From Deltaproteobacteria bacterium (lineage in GTDB: Bacteria > Desulfobacterota > GWC2-55-46), in assembly GCA_030646655.1 (NCBI GenBank), contig JAUSLB010000188.1, positions 1 through 14,207 on the forward strand: a DNA stretch of 14,207 nucleotides, given 5' to 3'. Both the position numbers and the translations under genes were made by a program. The notes under the pieces are model-generated. The model was given only the letters and a program-made list of their open reading frames with translations. It was not told the origin of the DNA and ran no database searches. The stretch's first letter is position 1, and each line of letters begins with the position of its first letter. Below, piece by piece: positions 13,846-14,207 of the stretch.

Positions 13846-14207
13846 ACCTTTAGGAACCTGCCCATGGATATCAGGCTCCCGGCGACCCCCATTATAACTC
13901 CCGCAACGACCAGCAGCCCGAATACCACATAAGCCGGGAAAGGGACATCCGCCACGAAGCTGAAATAAGGCGGTATGTTCGATAATAGCAGGTAACGCCC
14001 TGCCCCGAGGACGACTAACGCGAGCACCCCGCCTAAAAGCCCCTGCAATGCCCCTTCTATGAAGAACGGCACCTTGACGAAAAGGGTCGAGGCGCCCACG
14101 AGCCTCATAATCTCTATCTCGTCTTTCCTCGCGTAAACTGTAAGCCTGATAGTATTGGAAATTATAAAGATCGTCGCGGCGGCCAGGAATACGCCTATTA
14201 TCAGGGC
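13842..14207 (-). CDS. ftsX: Cell-division permease FtsX, C-terminal part
   Basis: The gene runs off the right edge, leaving the last 121 residues of about 290-300. The signature SNTIRLTVYARKDEIEIMRL follows directly after a transmembrane segment (about residues 1-17 of the visible part). MRLVGAS leads into the C-terminal FtsX permease domain, with two more hydrophobic segments (about 53-73 and 91-110). FtsX is the membrane subunit of the FtsEX complex, which passes the FtsE ATPase cycle to EnvC in the periplasm. It overlaps envC by 4 bases (ATGA). ftsE is expected just beyond the window edge. Confidence 0.93.
   Translation of the reverse strand, partial: ALIIGVFLAAATIFIISNTIRLTVYARKDEIEIMRLVGASTLFVKVPFFIEGALQGLLGGVLALVVLGAGRYLLLSNIPPYFSFVADVPFPAYVVFGLLVVAGVIMGVAGSLISMGRFLKV

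Overview
The window looks like chromosomal DNA from a Gram-negative, probably anaerobic bacterium, roughly 55-60% GC by eye. The gene content and protein style resemble Desulfobacterota or Nitrospirota-type lineages: an FtsX/EnvC/CtpA/YibQ cluster, an NfnAB-type electron-bifurcating transhydrogenase, and an ispA-dxs-tlyA cluster. That placement is inference, since no rRNA or other marker is present. Every confident gene is on the minus strand, so transcription runs from high to low coordinates.

Right end (14207 to 10367): ftsX (its 5' part lies outside the window), envC, the S41 protease ctpA and a YibQ-type divergent polysaccharide deacetylase form an envelope and cell-division cluster. FtsX and EnvC overlap by ATGA. 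The EnvC LytM domain has lost its zinc ligands, as expected of an amidase activator. A perfect TATAAT box lies upstream of ctpA.

Middle (10282 to 5711): a cold-shock protein gene has its own promoter, a long leader with a hairpin, and a strong terminator. It is followed by ispA, dxs and tlyA, which cover isoprenoid precursor supply plus an rRNA 2'-O-methyltransferase. A large repeat separates ispA from dxs, and a small repeat exactly fills the dxs-tlyA gap.

Left-middle (5644 to 3300): nfnA and nfnB encode the two subunits of an NADH-dependent ferredoxin:NADP+ oxidoreductase (often annotated as sulfide dehydrogenase or glutamate synthase small chain). A terminator hairpin follows.

Left end (3234 to 163): a thioredoxin-type arsenate reductase overlaps a PhoB-type response regulator. 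Then come a repeat, an AT-richer beta-carbonic anhydrase, and, 3 bases later, a PhoR-type histidine kinase without membrane segments. The usual phoB-phoR pair is therefore split.

The most unusual content is intergenic. Two families of structured repeats are each present twice. A ~107-bp REP-like element lies flush with the stop codons of phoR and dxs. A ~240-260-bp hairpin-rich mosaic lies in inverted orientation at two sites about 6.6 kb apart. The two families share a 13-base module. I found no CRISPR array, tRNA, rRNA, transposase or phage gene.
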